A DNA stretch of 64,000 bases from Amycolatopsis sp. MtRt-6 (GTDB lineage: Bacteria > Actinomycetota > Actinomycetes > Mycobacteriales > Pseudonocardiaceae). The number at the start of each line of letters is the position of its first letter. The stretch's first letter is position 1. The stretch is taken from the NCBI RefSeq assembly GCF_017308975.1, contig NZ_JADWPD010000015.1, positions 159,486-223,485 of the forward strand, in the 5' to 3' direction. The notes under the pieces were generated by a model. The model did not search any database. It was not told the origin of the DNA and saw only the letters and a program-made list of their open reading frames with translations. Made by a program: the position numbers and the translations under genes. Shown here piece after piece: positions 1-24,571 of the stretch.

Positions 1-1790
1 CACGGCACACTCGCTCCCGCCGCCGCCGAGGCGACGGGCAGGGGGACCGCATGGGGAGACGCCACCGACGTCACCGTCGACGGCCTGCGGGACGTGGACC
101 ACTACGGGATCCACCCCGCGCTGCTGGACGCCGCCGTCCGCACGGTCGTCGGCGACGGTCTGTTGCCGTCCGGCTGGACCGGCGTGTCCCTGCTGGCTTC
201 CGGGGCCACGGCCGTGACCGTGACGCCGACGGCGACCGGCCTGCGGCTGACCGACCCGGCCGGGCAGCCCGTGCTGACCGTCGAAGCGGTACGCGGCACG
301 CCGTTCGCGGCAGCTCGGCAGACCACCGACTCGCTGTTCCGCGTCGAGTGGACGGAAATCCCGCTGCCCGCCGAAGCCGCGGACGCCGTGCCGTACGAAG
401 CCACGTCGGTCGAGGCAACGCTGGCCAAGCTTCAGGACTGGCTGGCGGACCCCGCGGAAACCCGGCTGGCCGTGCTCACCGGGGACTGCGCCGAGCCCGG
501 CGCGGCCGCGATCTGGGGCCTGGTGCGCTCGGCGCAGTCGGAACACCCCGGCCGGATCGTGCTGGCCGACCTCGACGACCCCGCCGTGCTGCCCGCCGTG
601 GTGGCGAGCGGCGAACCGCAGGTGCGCGTGCGCGACGGCGTCGCGTCGGTGCCCCGGCTGGCCCGGGTGACCCCGACGCAGGACCCGCGGCCGCTCGACC
701 CGGAGGGCACCGTCCTGATCACCGGCGGCACCGGCACGCTCGGCGCGCTGACCGCCCGGCACCTCGTCACGACCCACGGCATCCGGCACCTGGTGCTGGT
801 CAGCCGCCGTGGCGAAGCCCCCGAACTCCACGACGAGCTGACCGCGCTGGGCGCGTCCGTCACCATCGCCGCCTGCGACGTGGCCGACCGGGCCCAGCTC
901 GAAGCCGTCCTGGCGGCCATCCCGGCCGAGCACCCGCTCACCGCCGTGATCCACACCGCCGGTGTGCTCGGCGACGGCGTCGTCACCGAGCTGACCCCGG
1001 ACCGCCTGGACACCGTGCGGCGGCCGAAGGCCGACGCCGCCCGGCTCCTGGACGAGCTGACCCGGGACGCCGACCTCGCCGCGTTCGTGCTGTTCTCCTC
1101 GGCCGCGGGCGTGCTGGGCAACCCCGGCCAGGCCGGGTACGCGGCGGCCAACGCCGAGCTGGATGCCCTGGCACACAAGCGGAACAGTGAAGGCCTGCCC
1201 GCGGTCTCGATCGCGTGGGGTTACTGGTCGACCGTCAGCGGCATGACCGAACACCTCGGTGCCGCCGACCTGCGGCGCAACGAGCGGATCGGGATGTCCG
1301 GCCTCCCCGCCGGCGAAGGCATGGCCCTGCTGGACGCCGCCCTCGGCACCGGGGGCGCACTGGTGGCGGCCAAGTTCGACGTCGCCGCGCTGCGGGCGAC
1401 GGCGAAGGCCGGGGGACCGGTGCCGCCGCTGCTGCGCGGCTTGGCCCCGCAGCCGCGCCGGACAGCGGCCGAGACCGCGTCGCTGACCGAACGGCTCGCC
1501 GGGCTGGGCGAGACCGAGCAGGCCGCGGCCCTGCTCGACCTGGTGCGCCGGCACGCCGCCGAGGTGCTCGGCCACCGCGACAGCGCATCCGTCCACTCAG
1601 GACGGACCTTCAAGGACGCCGGCTTCGACTCGCTGACCGCGGTCGAACTGCGCAACCGCCTCGCCGCCGCGACCGGGCTCACCCTGTCCCCGGCGATGAT
1701 CTTCGACTACCCGAAGCCCCCGGCGCTCGCGGACCACCTGCGCGCCAAGCTCTTCGGCGAGAGCACCCCGCGACCGGCCGAGATCGGGAC
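1..1790 (+). other. PKS module 1 (partial: DH remnant, KR, ACP)
   Basis: The DH end shows HPALLDAAVR, in which the usual Gln or His four residues after the Asp is Arg, and the domain is shortened. It is therefore probably inactive, as expected for rifamycin module 1. KR1 has TGGTGTLG (about 720-745) and an intact catalytic Tyr codon at 1138-1140, so it should reduce. The ACP attachment Ser lies in GFDSL at 1621-1635. KS1 and AT1 are outside the window, so the extender unit cannot be read here. Confidence 0.88.
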
Positions 1791-4700
1791 CGCGGCGGCC
1801 GACGAGCCGATCGCGATCGTCGCCATGGCGTGCCGCTTCCCCGGCGGCGTGCAGAGCCCGGAAGACCTGTGGCGGCTGGTCGCCGACGGCGTCGACGCGG
1901 TCACCGAGTTCCCCGCCGACCGCGGCTGGGACACCGACCGGCTCTACCACGAAGACCCCGACCACGAGGGCACCACGTACGTCCGGCACGGGGCCTTCCT
2001 CGACGACGCCGCCGGGTTCGACGCCGCCTTCTTCGGCATCTCGCCCAACGAGGCCCTCGCCATGGACCCGCAGCAGCGGCTGCTGCTGGAGACGTCCTGG
2101 GAGCTGTTCGAGCGCGCCGCGATCGACCCGACCACCCTGGCCGGGCAGGACATCGGCGTCTTCGCCGGCGTCAACAGCCACGACTACAGCATGCGGATGC
2201 ACCAGGCCGCCGGCGTCGAGGGCTTCCGGCTCACCGGCGGCTCGGCGAGCGTGCTCTCCGGCCGCGTCGCCTACCACTACGGCATCGAAGGCCCGGCCGT
2301 CACGGTCGACACCGCGTGCTCGTCTTCCCTGGTGGCGCTGCACATGGCGGTGCAGGCGCTGCAGCGCGGCGAGTGCTCGATGGCGCTGGCCGGCGGCGTG
2401 ATGGTGATGGGCACCGTCGAAACCTTCGTCGAGTTCTCGCGGCAGCGCGGGCTGGCCCCCGACGGCCGGTGCAAGGCGTTCGCCGACGCCGCGGACGGCA
2501 CCGGCTGGTCCGAGGGCGTCGGCCTGCTCCTGGTCGAGCGGCTGTCCGAGGCCCGGCGGCGAGGCCACCAGGTCCTGGCCGTGGTCCGCGGGTCGGCGGT
2601 CAACTCCGACGGCGCGTCGAACGGCCTGACCGCCCCGAACGGCCCGGCCCAGCAGCGCGTGATCCGCAAGGCGCTGGCCGCCGCCGGGCTGTCCACATCG
2701 GACGTCGACGCCGTCGAGGCGCACGGCACCGGCACCACCCTCGGCGACCCGATCGAGGCGGAGGCCCTGCTCGCCACCTACGGCCAGGATCGCGAGCGGC
2801 CGCTGTGGCTCGGCTCGGTGAAGTCGAACCTCGGGCACACGCAGGCCGCGGCGGGTGTCGCCGGCGTGATCAAGATGGTCATGGCCATGCGGCACGGCGT
2901 CCTGCCGAAGACGCTGCACGTCGACCGGCCGTCGTCCCATGTGGACTGGTCGGCCGGTGCGGTGGAGCTGCTGACCGAGGCCCGTGCCTGGCCGGTCGAC
3001 GGCCACCCGCGCCGGGCGGGCGTGTCGTCGTTCGGCATCGGCGGCACCAACGCGCACGTCGTCCTCGAAGAGGTCCCCCAGCCGGTCGTGCCGCCGGAGC
3101 CGGAGCCGGAGCCCGCGGAGTTCCTGGTGCCGGTGCTCCTCTCCGCGCGTTCGGCTGCCGGACTGCGCGGGCAGGCCGCGCGGCTCGCGGACTTCCTCGG
3201 CACTGACGTGCGTGTCCCCGACGTCGCGCACGCCCTGGCCACGACCCGGGCCCAGCTCGACCACCGGGCCGTCGTCCTGGCTTCCGACCGGGAACAGCTC
3301 CGCGGCGACCTCGCCACCTTCGGCCCGGGTGTGGTGTCCGGGTCGCCGGTCGACGGCAAGCTGGCCGTCCTGTTCACCGGTCAGGGCAGCCAGTGGGCCG
3401 GCATGGGCCGCGGGCTCGCCGAGGCGTTCCCCGTCTTCCGCGACGCTTTCGAGGCCGCGTGCGACGCCGTGGACGCGCACCTGGGCGGCCGTCCGCTGCG
3501 CGAAGTCGTGTTCGGCGAGAGCGCGTTGCTCGACCAGACGATGTACACGCAGGGCGCGCTGTTCGCCGTGGAGACCGCGTTGTTCCGGCTCTTCGAGTCC
3601 TGGGGCGTGCGGCCGGACCTCCTGGCAGGCCACTCGATCGGCGAACTCGCCGCCGCGCACGTGTCCGGCGTGCTGGACCTGGCCGACGCGGGCGAACTGG
3701 TCGCCGCGCGCGGCCGGCTGATGCAGGCCCTGCCCGCGGGCGGCGCGATGGTCGCCGTCCAGGCGACCGAGGCCGAGGTCACGCCCCTGCTCGGCGACAC
3801 TGTCCGCGTGGCCGCGATCAACGGCCCGGACTCGGTCGTCGTCTCCGGCGCCGAGGACGCCGTGCTCGCCGTCGCCGCCGAACTCGCGGGCCGCGGCCGC
3901 AAGACGAAGCGGCTGACCGTCAGCCACGCCTTCCACTCGCCGCTGATGGAACCGATGCTCGACGAGTTCCGCGCGGTCGCGGAGCGCCTGACGTACCGGA
4001 CCGGTTCGCTGCCCGTCGTCTCGACGCTGACCGGGGAGATCGCGGCCCTCGACACCGCTGACTACTGGGTCGGCCAGGTGCGGAACGCCGTGCGCTTCAG
4101 CGACGCCGTCACCGAGCTGCACACCCAGGGCGCGACGACGTTCGTCGAGTTCGGCCCGGGCGGAGCCCTCGCGGCGATGGCGCTCGGCACGCTCGGTGGC
4201 TCGGAGCAGAGCTGCGTCGCCACCCTGCGCAAGAACGGCGCGGAGGTCCCCGACGTCCTGACCGCGCTCGCCGAACTGCACGTCCGGGGCGTGGCCGTGG
4301 ACTGGACGGCCGTCCTCGACCGGCCGGGCGCGGCGGTCGGGACCGTGCTGCCCACCTACGCGTTCCAGCACGAGCGGTACTGGGTCGGCACCGGCGAAAC
4401 GCCTCCGGTCGTGGCCAAGCCGGCCGAGCCGGCCGAGCCGGTGCGGGACGTCCTGGAGCTGGTCCGCGAGAGCGCCGCGGTGGTGCTCGGGCACCGGGAC
4501 GCGGATGCGTTCGACCTCGACCGGTCCTTCAAGGACCACGGGTTCGACTCCCTCAGCGCGATCAAGCTCCGCAACCGCCTGCGCGACTTCACCGGCGTGG
4601 AGCTGCCCAGCACGCTGATCTTCGACTACCCGAACCCGGCGGCCGTCGCGGCCCACCTGCGGGCCGAACTGCTCGGCGAGCGCCCGGCCGCGCCGGTCGT

Positions 4701-7700
4701 GGTGCCGCGGGACGTCTCCGACGAGCCCATCGCGATCGTCGGCATGAGCACCCGCCTGCCCGGCGGCGCGGACAGCCCCGAAGAGCTGTGGAAGCTCGTC
4801 GCGGAAGGGCGGGACGCCATCTCCGGCTTTCCCGTCGACCGCGGCTGGGACCTCGACGGTCTCTACCACCCGGACCCGGCCCACCCGGGCACGAGCTACA
4901 CGCGCAACGGCGGCTTCCTGCACGACGCGGCCCAGTTCGACGCCGGGCTCTTCGGCATCTCGCCCCGCGAAGCCCTGGCCATGGACCCGCAGCAGCGGCT
5001 GCTGCTGGAGACGTCCTGGGAAGCCCTCGAACGGGCGGGCGTCGACCCGCTGTCCGCCCGCGGCAGCGACGTCGGCGTCTTCACCGGGATCGTCCACCAC
5101 GACTACGTGACACGGCTGCGCGAAGTGCCCGAAGACGTCCAGGGCTACACGATGACCGGGACGGCTTCGAGCATCGCGTCCGGCCGGGTGGCCTACGTGT
5201 TCGGCTTCGAGGGCCCGGCGGTCACCGTGGACACGGCGTGCTCGTCGTCGCTGGTCGCGATCCACCTGGCGGCGCAGGCGCTGCGGCAGGGCGAGTGCTC
5301 GATGGCACTGGCCGGCGGCGCGACCGTGATGGCCAGCCCGGACGCCTTCCTCGAGTTCTCCCGCCAGCGCGGCCTGTCGGCGGACGGGCGGTGCAAGGCC
5401 TACGCGGAAGGCGCGGACGGCACCGGCTGGTCCGAGGGCGTCGGCGTCGTCGTCCTCGAACGGCTTTCGGTGGCCCAGGAACGCGGCCACCGGATCCTGG
5501 CCGTGCTGCGCGGCAGCGCGGTCAACCAGGACGGCGCGTCGAACGGTCTGACCGCGCCGAACGGCCCGTCGCAGCAGCGGGTGATCCGCGGCGCGCTGGC
5601 CACGGCCGGACTCGCCCCGTCCGATGTGGACGTCGTCGAGGGTCACGGGACCGGGACGGCGCTGGGCGACCCGATCGAGGTCCAGGCCCTGCTGGCGACT
5701 TACGGGCAGGACCGGGAGACGCCGCTGTGGCTCGGCTCGCTCAAGTCGAACATCGGGCACACGCAGGCCGCGGCCGGGGTCGTCGGCGTGATCAAGATGG
5801 TCATGGCCATGCGGAACGGCGTCATGCCTGCCACGCTGCACGCCGGTGAGCGCACGAGCCAGGTCGACTGGTCCGCGGGCGCGATCGAGGTCCTGGCCGA
5901 GGCCCGCGAGTGGCCGCGCAACGGCCGTCCCCGCCGGGCCGGCGTGTCCTCCTTCGGCGCCAGCGGCACGAACGCGCACCTGATCATCGAGGAAGGCCCC
6001 GCCGAAGAACCCGCGGCGGACGAGACCGCACCCGTCGTGCCGCTGGTGGTGTCCGCGCGCAGCACCGCTTCCCTGGCCGGCCAGGCCGGCCGGCTGGCGA
6101 CGTTCCTCGAGGGGGACGTCTCCCTGGCGGGCGTGGGCAGGGCCCTGGTGTCGAGCCGCGCGACGCTGAACGAACGCGCGGTCGTCATCGCGAGTTCGGC
6201 TGATGAGGCCCAGGATGGGTTGCGGGCGCTGGCCCGCGGCGAGAACGCGCCCGGCGTCGTCACCGGGACCGCGGGCAAGCCGGGCAAGGTCGTCTGGGTG
6301 TTCCCCGGCCAGGGCTCGCAGTGGCTCGGCATGGGCCGGGAGCTGCTGGACTCCTCGCCGGTGTTCGCCGAGCGGATCAAGGACTGCGCGGCCGCGCTGG
6401 AGCAGTGGACCGGCTGGTCGCTGCTCGACGTCCTGCGCGGTGACACCGGCTCCCTGGACCGCGTCGACGTGGTGCAGCCCGCCAGCTTCGCGATGATGGT
6501 CGGCCTCGCCGCGGTGTGGGAGTCCCTGGGCGTCGTGCCCGACGCCGTGCTGGGCCACTCCCAGGGCGAGATCGCCGCCGCCTGCGTGTCCGGGGCGTTG
6601 TCGCTGGACGACGCGGCGAAGGTGGTCGCGTTGCGCAGCCAGGCGATCGCCGTGGAACTGGCCGGACGCGGTGGCATGGCCTCGGTCGCGTTGAGCGAAG
6701 AAGACGCGCTCGCGCGGCTGGCGCCGTGGGCCGGCCGGGTCGAGGTCGCCGCGGTCAACAGCCCGTCCTCGGTGGTCGTCGCGGGTGACGCGCAGGCCCT
6801 CGACGAGGCCCTGGACGCGCTGGCCGGCGCCGGCGTCCGGGTGCGGCGGGTCGCGGTGGACTACGCCTCGCACACCCGGCACGTCGAGGCCGTCGCCGAA
6901 ACCCTGGACAAGTCACTGGCCGGGATCAGCGCGCAGGCGCCGGTGATCCCGTTCTACTCCACCGTCCTCGGCGCGTGGCTCGGCGACGCCGTCGTCGACG
7001 GGGACTACTGGTACCGGAACCTGCGGCAGCAGGTGCGGTTCGGCCCGGCGGTCGCGGACCTGGCCGGGCGGGGACACACGGTGTTCGTCGAGATCAGCGC
7101 CCACCCGGTGCTGGCCCAGCCGCTGAGCGAAATCAGCGACGACGCGGTGGTGACCGGGTCGCTGCGCCGCGACGACGGCGGTCTCCGGCGCCTGCTGGCC
7201 TCGGCCGCCGAGCTGTACGTCCGCGGCGTGGCCGTGGACTGGGCCGCGACGCTGCCCGCGGCCGGCTGGGTCGACCTGCCGACGTACGCCTTCGACCGGC
7301 GGCACTTCTGGCTGCAGGAGGCCGAGCGGGCGGAGGCCGCCGAAGGCGCGGACGGCGAGTTCTGGACCGCGATCGAACAGTCCGATGTGGACAGCCTGGC
7401 CGAGCTGCTCGACCTGGTCCCCGAACAGCGCGGGGCACTCAGCACTGTCGTGCCCGTGCTGGCCGGGTGGCGGGACCGGCGCCGCGAGCGCTCGACCGCG
7501 GAGAAGCTGCGCTACCACGTCACCTGGCAGCCCCTGGAGCGCGAAGCCACCGGCGTGCCGGGCGGGCGCTGGCTGGCCGTCGTCCCGGCCGGCACCACCG
7601 GCACCCTCCTGGACGAGCTGGCCGGGCAGGGGCTCGACCTCGTCCGGCTGGTGATCGGTGCGCCGGCACGGGAACAGCTGGCCGAGCGGCTGCGCGGTGT

Positions 7701-9402
7701 CGTGGCGGACAACGACCTCGCCGGCGTGCTGTCGCTGCTCGCCCTCGACGGCGGGCCCGCGGACGCGACCGAGATCACCGCCTCGACGCTCGCGCTGGTC
7801 CAGGCCCTCGGCGACACCAACGTCGCCGCGCCGCTGTGGTGCCTCACCTCCGGCGCCGTGAACATCGGCATCCAGGACACCGTCACCGCACCGGCCCAGG
7901 CCGGTGTCTGGGGCCTCGGCCGCGCCGTCGCGCTGGAGCGCCTCGACCGGTGGGGTGGCCTGGTCGACCTGCCCGCCGCGGTCGACGCGCGCACGGCCCA
8001 GGCCCTGCTCGGCGTCCTGAACGGCGCCGGCGGGGAAGACCAGCTCGCGGTCCGGCGCTCGGGCGTCTACAGCAGGCGGCTGGTCCGCAAGCCGGTGCCG
8101 GAGGCCGCGACGGGCAAGTGGGAACCGCGGGGCACGGTCCTGGTCACCGGCGGTGCCGAAGGGCTCGGCCGGCACGCCTCGGTCTGGCTCGCGCGATCCG
8201 GCGCCGAACGGCTCGTCGTCACCGGCGACGGCGTCGACGACCTGCGGGCCGAGCTGGCCGAGCTCGGCACCGCGGTCGAGTTCTGCGCCGACCGGGACGC
8301 CCTGGCGCGGCTGGTGGCGGACGCGGAGGTCACGGCGGTGGTGCACGCCGCCGACATCGCGCAGACCAGCTCCGTCGACGACACCGGACGGGCCGACCTC
8401 GACGAGGTGTTCACCGCCAAGGTGACGACCGCGGTGTGGCTGGACCAGCTGTTCGAGGACACCCCGCTCGACGCCTTCGTCGTGTTCTCCTCCATCGCCG
8501 GCATCTGGGGCGGTGGCGGGCAGGGCCCGGCCGGTGCGGCCAACGCCGTCCTCGACGCCCTGGTCGAATGGCGCCGGGCCCGCGGCCTCAAGGCGACGTC
8601 GATCGCCTGGGGCGCCCTCGACGAGATCGGCATCGGCATGGACGAGGCCGCCCTCGCCCAGCTGCGCCGCCGCGGTGTCCTCCCGATGGCGCCGCAGCTC
8701 GCGGTCACCGCGATGGTGCAGGCCGTCGCCGGCAACGAAAAGGCCGTGGCGGTGGCCGACATGGACTGGGGTGCCTTCATCCCCGCGTTCACCTCGGTCC
8801 GGCCCAGCCCGCTGTTCGCCGACCTGCCCGAGGCGAAGGCGATCCTGCAGGCCTCGCAGGACGACGGCGAGGACGGCGACACCGCGTCGTCGCTCGCGGA
8901 CTCCCTGCGCGAGGTCCCGGACGCCGAGCAGAACCGCATCCTGCTGAAGCTGGTCCGCGGGCACGCCTCGACGGTCCTCGGCCACAGCGGCGCCGAAGGC
9001 ATCGGCCCGCGGCAGGCGTTCCAGGAGGTCGGCTTCGACTCCCTGGCCGCGGTCAACCTCCGCAACAGCCTGCACGCGGCCACCGGGCTGCGGCTGCCCG
9101 CGACGCTGATCTTCGACTACCCGACACCGGAGGCGCTGGTCGGCTACCTCCGCGTCGAGCTCCTCCGGGAGGCCGACGACGGCCTGGACGGGCGGGAAGA
9201 CGACCTCCGGCGGGTGCTCGCGGCCGTGCCGTTCGCCCGGTTCAAGGAGGCGGGCGTCCTGGAAGCCCTGCTCGGCTTGGCCGAAGCGGAAGCCGGGCCG
9301 GAGCCGGAGGTCCCCGCACCGGCCGCCGCCGACGACGCAGAACTGATCGACGCACTGGACATCTCCGGTCTCGTGCAACGGGCCCTCGGGCAGACGAGCT
9401 GA
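1..9402 (+). CDS. rifA: Rifamycin-type modular polyketide synthase RifA (5' truncated): end of module 1, modules 2 and 3
   Basis: The reading frame is open from base 1, so the loading domains and KS-AT of module 1 lie upstream of the window; 3133 residues are visible. Domain order by position: end of DH1 (1-330), KR1 (340-1480), ACP1 (about 1480-1770), KS2 (1801-3080), AT2 (3361-4270), ACP2 (4440-4680), KS3 (4720-6000), AT3 (6280-7200), KR3 (7500-8830), ACP3 (8930-9170). The C-terminal tail ends in a docking segment with LVQRALG. In rifamycin biosynthesis RifA loads AHBA and makes the first extensions, including the naphthalene carbons. The layout DH-KR / minimal module / KR-only module matches RifA. 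The stop is 33 bp before rifB, so the genes are probably co-transcribed. The assignment of order and family is firm; the exact product is inferred. Confidence 0.95.
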   Translation, partial: HGTLAPAAAEATGRGTAWGDATDVTVDGLRDVDHYGIHPALLDAAVRTVVGDGLLPSGWTGVSLLASGATAVTVTPTATGLRLTDPAGQPVLTVEAVRGTPFAAARQTTDSLFRVEWTEIPLPAEAADAVPYEATSVEATLAKLQDWLADPAETRLAVLTGDCAEPGAAAIWGLVRSAQSEHPGRIVLADLDDPAVLPAVVASGEPQVRVRDGVASVPRLARVTPTQDPRPLDPEGTVLITGGTGTLGALTARHLVTTHGIRHLVLVSRRGEAPELHDELTALGASVTIAACDVADRAQLEAVLAAIPAEHPLTAVIHTAGVLGDGVVTELTPDRLDTVRRPKADAARLLDELTRDADLAAFVLFSSAAGVLGNPGQAGYAAANAELDALAHKRNSEGLPAVSIAWGYWSTVSGMTEHLGAADLRRNERIGMSGLPAGEGMALLDAALGTGGALVAAKFDVAALRATAKAGGPVPPLLRGLAPQPRRTAAETASLTERLAGLGETEQAAALLDLVRRHAAEVLGHRDSASVHSGRTFKDAGFDSLTAVELRNRLAAATGLTLSPAMIFDYPKPPALADHLRAKLFGESTPRPAEIGTAAADEPIAIVAMACRFPGGVQSPEDLWRLVADGVDAVTEFPADRGWDTDRLYHEDPDHEGTTYVRHGAFLDDAAGFDAAFFGISPNEALAMDPQQRLLLETSWELFERAAIDPTTLAGQDIGVFAGVNSHDYSMRMHQAAGVEGFRLTGGSASVLSGRVAYHYGIEGPAVTVDTACSSSLVALHMAVQALQRGECSMALAGGVMVMGTVETFVEFSRQRGLAPDGRCKAFADAADGTGWSEGVGLLLVERLSEARRRGHQVLAVVRGSAVNSDGASNGLTAPNGPAQQRVIRKALAAAGLSTSDVDAVEAHGTGTTLGDPIEAEALLATYGQDRERPLWLGSVKSNLGHTQAAAGVAGVIKMVMAMRHGVLPKTLHVDRPSSHVDWSAGAVELLTEARAWPVDGHPRRAGVSSFGIGGTNAHVVLEEVPQPVVPPEPEPEPAEFLVPVLLSARSAAGLRGQAARLADFLGTDVRVPDVAHALATTRAQLDHRAVVLASDREQLRGDLATFGPGVVSGSPVDGKLAVLFTGQGSQWAGMGRGLAEAFPVFRDAFEAACDAVDAHLGGRPLREVVFGESALLDQTMYTQGALFAVETALFRLFESWGVRPDLLAGHSIGELAAAHVSGVLDLADAGELVAARGRLMQALPAGGAMVAVQATEAEVTPLLGDTVRVAAINGPDSVVVSGAEDAVLAVAAELAGRGRKTKRLTVSHAFHSPLMEPMLDEFRAVAERLTYRTGSLPVVSTLTGEIAALDTADYWVGQVRNAVRFSDAVTELHTQGATTFVEFGPGGALAAMALGTLGGSEQSCVATLRKNGAEVPDVLTALAELHVRGVAVDWTAVLDRPGAAVGTVLPTYAFQHERYWVGTGETPPVVAKPAEPAEPVRDVLELVRESAAVVLGHRDADAFDLDRSFKDHGFDSLSAIKLRNRLRDFTGVELPSTLIFDYPNPAAVAAHLRAELLGERPAAPVVVPRDVSDEPIAIVGMSTRLPGGADSPEELWKLVAEGRDAISGFPVDRGWDLDGLYHPDPAHPGTSYTRNGGFLHDAAQFDAGLFGISPREALAMDPQQRLLLETSWEALERAGVDPLSARGSDVGVFTGIVHHDYVTRLREVPEDVQGYTMTGTASSIASGRVAYVFGFEGPAVTVDTACSSSLVAIHLAAQALRQGECSMALAGGATVMASPDAFLEFSRQRGLSADGRCKAYAEGADGTGWSEGVGVVVLERLSVAQERGHRILAVLRGSAVNQDGASNGLTAPNGPSQQRVIRGALATAGLAPSDVDVVEGHGTGTALGDPIEVQALLATYGQDRETPLWLGSLKSNIGHTQAAAGVVGVIKMVMAMRNGVMPATLHAGERTSQVDWSAGAIEVLAEAREWPRNGRPRRAGVSSFGASGTNAHLIIEEGPAEEPAADETAPVVPLVVSARSTASLAGQAGRLATFLEGDVSLAGVGRALVSSRATLNERAVVIASSADEAQDGLRALARGENAPGVVTGTAGKPGKVVWVFPGQGSQWLGMGRELLDSSPVFAERIKDCAAALEQWTGWSLLDVLRGDTGSLDRVDVVQPASFAMMVGLAAVWESLGVVPDAVLGHSQGEIAAACVSGALSLDDAAKVVALRSQAIAVELAGRGGMASVALSEEDALARLAPWAGRVEVAAVNSPSSVVVAGDAQALDEALDALAGAGVRVRRVAVDYASHTRHVEAVAETLDKSLAGISAQAPVIPFYSTVLGAWLGDAVVDGDYWYRNLRQQVRFGPAVADLAGRGHTVFVEISAHPVLAQPLSEISDDAVVTGSLRRDDGGLRRLLASAAELYVRGVAVDWAATLPAAGWVDLPTYAFDRRHFWLQEAERAEAAEGADGEFWTAIEQSDVDSLAELLDLVPEQRGALSTVVPVLAGWRDRRRERSTAEKLRYHVTWQPLEREATGVPGGRWLAVVPAGTTGTLLDELAGQGLDLVRLVIGAPAREQLAERLRGVVADNDLAGVLSLLALDGGPADATEITASTLALVQALGDTNVAAPLWCLTSGAVNIGIQDTVTAPAQAGVWGLGRAVALERLDRWGGLVDLPAAVDARTAQALLGVLNGAGGEDQLAVRRSGVYSRRLVRKPVPEAATGKWEPRGTVLVTGGAEGLGRHASVWLARSGAERLVVTGDGVDDLRAELAELGTAVEFCADRDALARLVADAEVTAVVHAADIAQTSSVDDTGRADLDEVFTAKVTTAVWLDQLFEDTPLDAFVVFSSIAGIWGGGGQGPAGAANAVLDALVEWRRARGLKATSIAWGALDEIGIGMDEAALAQLRRRGVLPMAPQLAVTAMVQAVAGNEKAVAVADMDWGAFIPAFTSVRPSPLFADLPEAKAILQASQDDGEDGDTASSLADSLREVPDAEQNRILLKLVRGHASTVLGHSGAEGIGPRQAFQEVGFDSLAAVNLRNSLHAATGLRLPATLIFDYPTPEALVGYLRVELLREADDGLDGREDDLRRVLAAVPFARFKEAGVLEALLGLAEAEAGPEPEVPAPAAADDAELIDALDISGLVQRALGQTS
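1801..4700 (+). other. PKS module 2: KS-AT(malonyl)-ACP
   Basis: The KS active Cys is TGC at 2317-2319 (TACSSS). The AT has GHSIG at about 3628-3642 and HAFH at about 3925-3936, the malonyl-CoA signature. No reductive domain follows: the post-AT linker runs straight into an ACP with GFDSL near 4541. This minimal acetate module leaves a ketone. It matches rifamycin module 2, one of only two malonate modules in that pathway. Confidence 0.92.
4717..9180 (+). other. PKS module 3: KS-AT(methylmalonyl)-KR(inactive)-ACP
   Basis: The KS Cys is TGC at 5239-5241. The AT carries GHSQGE and YASH, which indicate methylmalonyl-CoA. There is no DH. KR3 keeps a nucleotide-binding motif (TGGAEGLG) and the Ser, but where active KRs of this cluster have Tyr in NYAAANA it reads PAGAANA, with Ala encoded at 8530-8532. 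It should be unable to reduce, leaving the ketone needed for the naphthalene ring, as in rifamycin module 3. ACP GFDSL is at 9031-9045. Confidence 0.9.
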
Positions 9403-9435
9403 CCGCCGATGGCGAACGAATCGTGGAGGAAGAAC

Positions 9436-24558
<15,123 letters not shown>

Positions 24559-24571
24559 TGGGGAGCAAGTG

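Noticed and set aside
9409..9435. Upstream ATG of rifB at 9409
   Set aside because: No ribosome site precedes it, whereas the site GGAGGAAG fits the ATG at 9436, and the extra nine residues are not docking-like.
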